In this document: positions 63,434 to 64,000 of the stretch, in pieces
Numbering within the stretch: the stretch's first letter is position 1
Layout: the number at the start of each line of letters is the position of its first letter
From: Ruegeria sp. HKCCD4315
Lineage (GTDB): Bacteria; Pseudomonadota; Alphaproteobacteria; Rhodobacterales; Rhodobacteraceae
DNA: 64,000 nt
Direction: 5' to 3'
NCBI RefSeq assembly: GCF_013112245.1
Contig: NZ_WVRN01000001.1
Coordinates: forward strand, 1,988,501-2,052,500
Position numbers and translations under genes: made by a program
Notes under the pieces: model-generated
The model's database searches: none
Seen by the model: the letters and a program-made list of their open reading frames with translations, nothing else
Told to the model about the DNA's origin: nothing

Positions 63434-63874
63434 GGCCTCTGACATGAACTTGGCTTCGGCGGCAGCTGTCATGCCGCCCACGCCCACCCTGCGCCCTAGT
63501 CGCCACCACAGGCCCGGCGCCCATTTGTTTGATGCTTTGTGACGCATCCGAACCAGAAAACCGTTTGACGGTTTGAACGCGAACACGCCGCGATCAACAG
63601 TTTCGATGTCTTCGACTTTCGCAATGATCTGACCTGACCCCGTGCGCAGTTCCGAACGGGTCAACTCGATACGGTCCTGTGTCGCGTACCAGACACGATA
63701 TGCCAGCCACAGCGACGCTCCACCCACGGCGAACAGGAACGCCTGCCATATCGGCTCGGGCGGGGACGCCAGAGCGACATATGTGACCAGTGCCCCAACC
63801 GTCGTCAGCATCCCTACCCCGGCCCAGCGTCTGGGCGAAGATGCCTCAATCGTTGCCAGCACTTCTTCCTGCAT
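63395..63874 (-). CDS. membrane protein of unknown function
   Basis: A 159-residue protein with two transmembrane segments (about 17-36 and 44-60), then a C-terminal soluble part of PH-like appearance (YATQDRIELTRSELRTGSG, then IETVDRGVFAFKPSNGFLV). It starts MQEEVLATIEASSPRRWAG. I recall similar Rhodobacteraceae proteins without a name. The 126 bases from 63875 to the window end contain no gene I can support. Confidence 0.72.
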   Translation of the reverse strand: MQEEVLATIEASSPRRWAGVGMLTTVGALVTYVALASPPEPIWQAFLFAVGGASLWLAYRVWYATQDRIELTRSELRTGSGQIIAKVEDIETVDRGVFAFKPSNGFLVRMRHKASNKWAPGLWWRLGRRVGVGGMTAAAEAKFMSEALVFLLTDDRGSL

Positions 63875-64000
63875 GGAAATCTCCTGTTTCGATCCTCTGG
63901 ATTTAGCCGCTTTGCGCAGGAAACAACAGGGGTTTGGTTTATCTGCAAATTCGCACAGGTTCGGTTTTTCCGCGCGAATTGACTGCGCAAGCGCAGAGTT

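Overview
The window reads as chromosome of a marine alphaproteobacterium of the Rhodobacteraceae (Roseobacter group, Ruegeria/Phaeobacter-like). The basis is inference from content: a SAM-II riboswitch ahead of metZ, SOS boxes of the alphaproteobacterial GTTC-N7-GTTC type, a tRNA-His with A73 and no encoded G-1, the hflK-hflC-DUF2065-degP cluster, a ribB fused to a GTP cyclohydrolase II domain that has lost its metal site, and a short dispersed motif of a kind I associate with this family. Most of the window is compact core genome. I see no rRNA, CRISPR array, insertion sequence, prophage or integrase.

Layout. 1-4.1 kb: metZ (cut by the left edge) with its riboswitch, a nu-class glutathione transferase, a poorly coding stretch, a VOC protein with a membrane tail, and a fragment of dnaE2 lying directly behind an SOS box. 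4.2-13 kb: ferredoxin, a secreted repeat protein, divergent purD/xseA, YhhN, ftsY, an EamA transporter, yciB, a Crp-type regulator, then a candidate small RNA. 13.2-19.4 kb (minus): degP, DUF2065, hflC, hflK, gor, rpiA. 19.6-25.6 kb: GST, sdaA, GFA protein, DMT transporter, thiamine pyrophosphokinase (minus) and a large acidic Rhodobacterales-type protein. 25.7-32.6 kb: GNAT, purA-DUF2842, a cobalt-type nitrile hydratase operon, secG, pyrG, bacterioferritin.

32.7-41.6 kb: a PEP mutase/isocitrate lyase family enzyme, a TerB-TerB-PhnD-like operon, a polar amino acid ABC importer, tRNA-His, mmcB with its own SOS box, and an ArsR-AHSA1 pair with palindromic operators. 41.7-50.7 kb: the nrdR-ribD-ribE-ribBX-ribH-nusB riboflavin cluster on the minus strand, split between ribD and ribE by three plus-strand capsule genes (kpsS, an OPX lipoprotein, kpsC). 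50.8-54.1 kb: YjbQ, small secreted and thiol-oxidoreductase genes, and a divergent AraC regulator. 54.2-60.3 kb (minus): rpoD, dnaG, a secreted protein, glutamate dehydrogenase. 60.6-63.9 kb: three Tad-pilus pseudopilin-like genes and a convergent membrane protein.

I did not find a clearly new multi-gene defence or metabolic system. The items most worth following are the SOS-box/dnaE2 remnant, the three-hairpin candidate RNA after the Crp gene, the tandem TerB plus cytosolic PhnD-like operon, the structured leader of the bacterioferritin gene, and the dispersed motif found downstream of genes at three loci.
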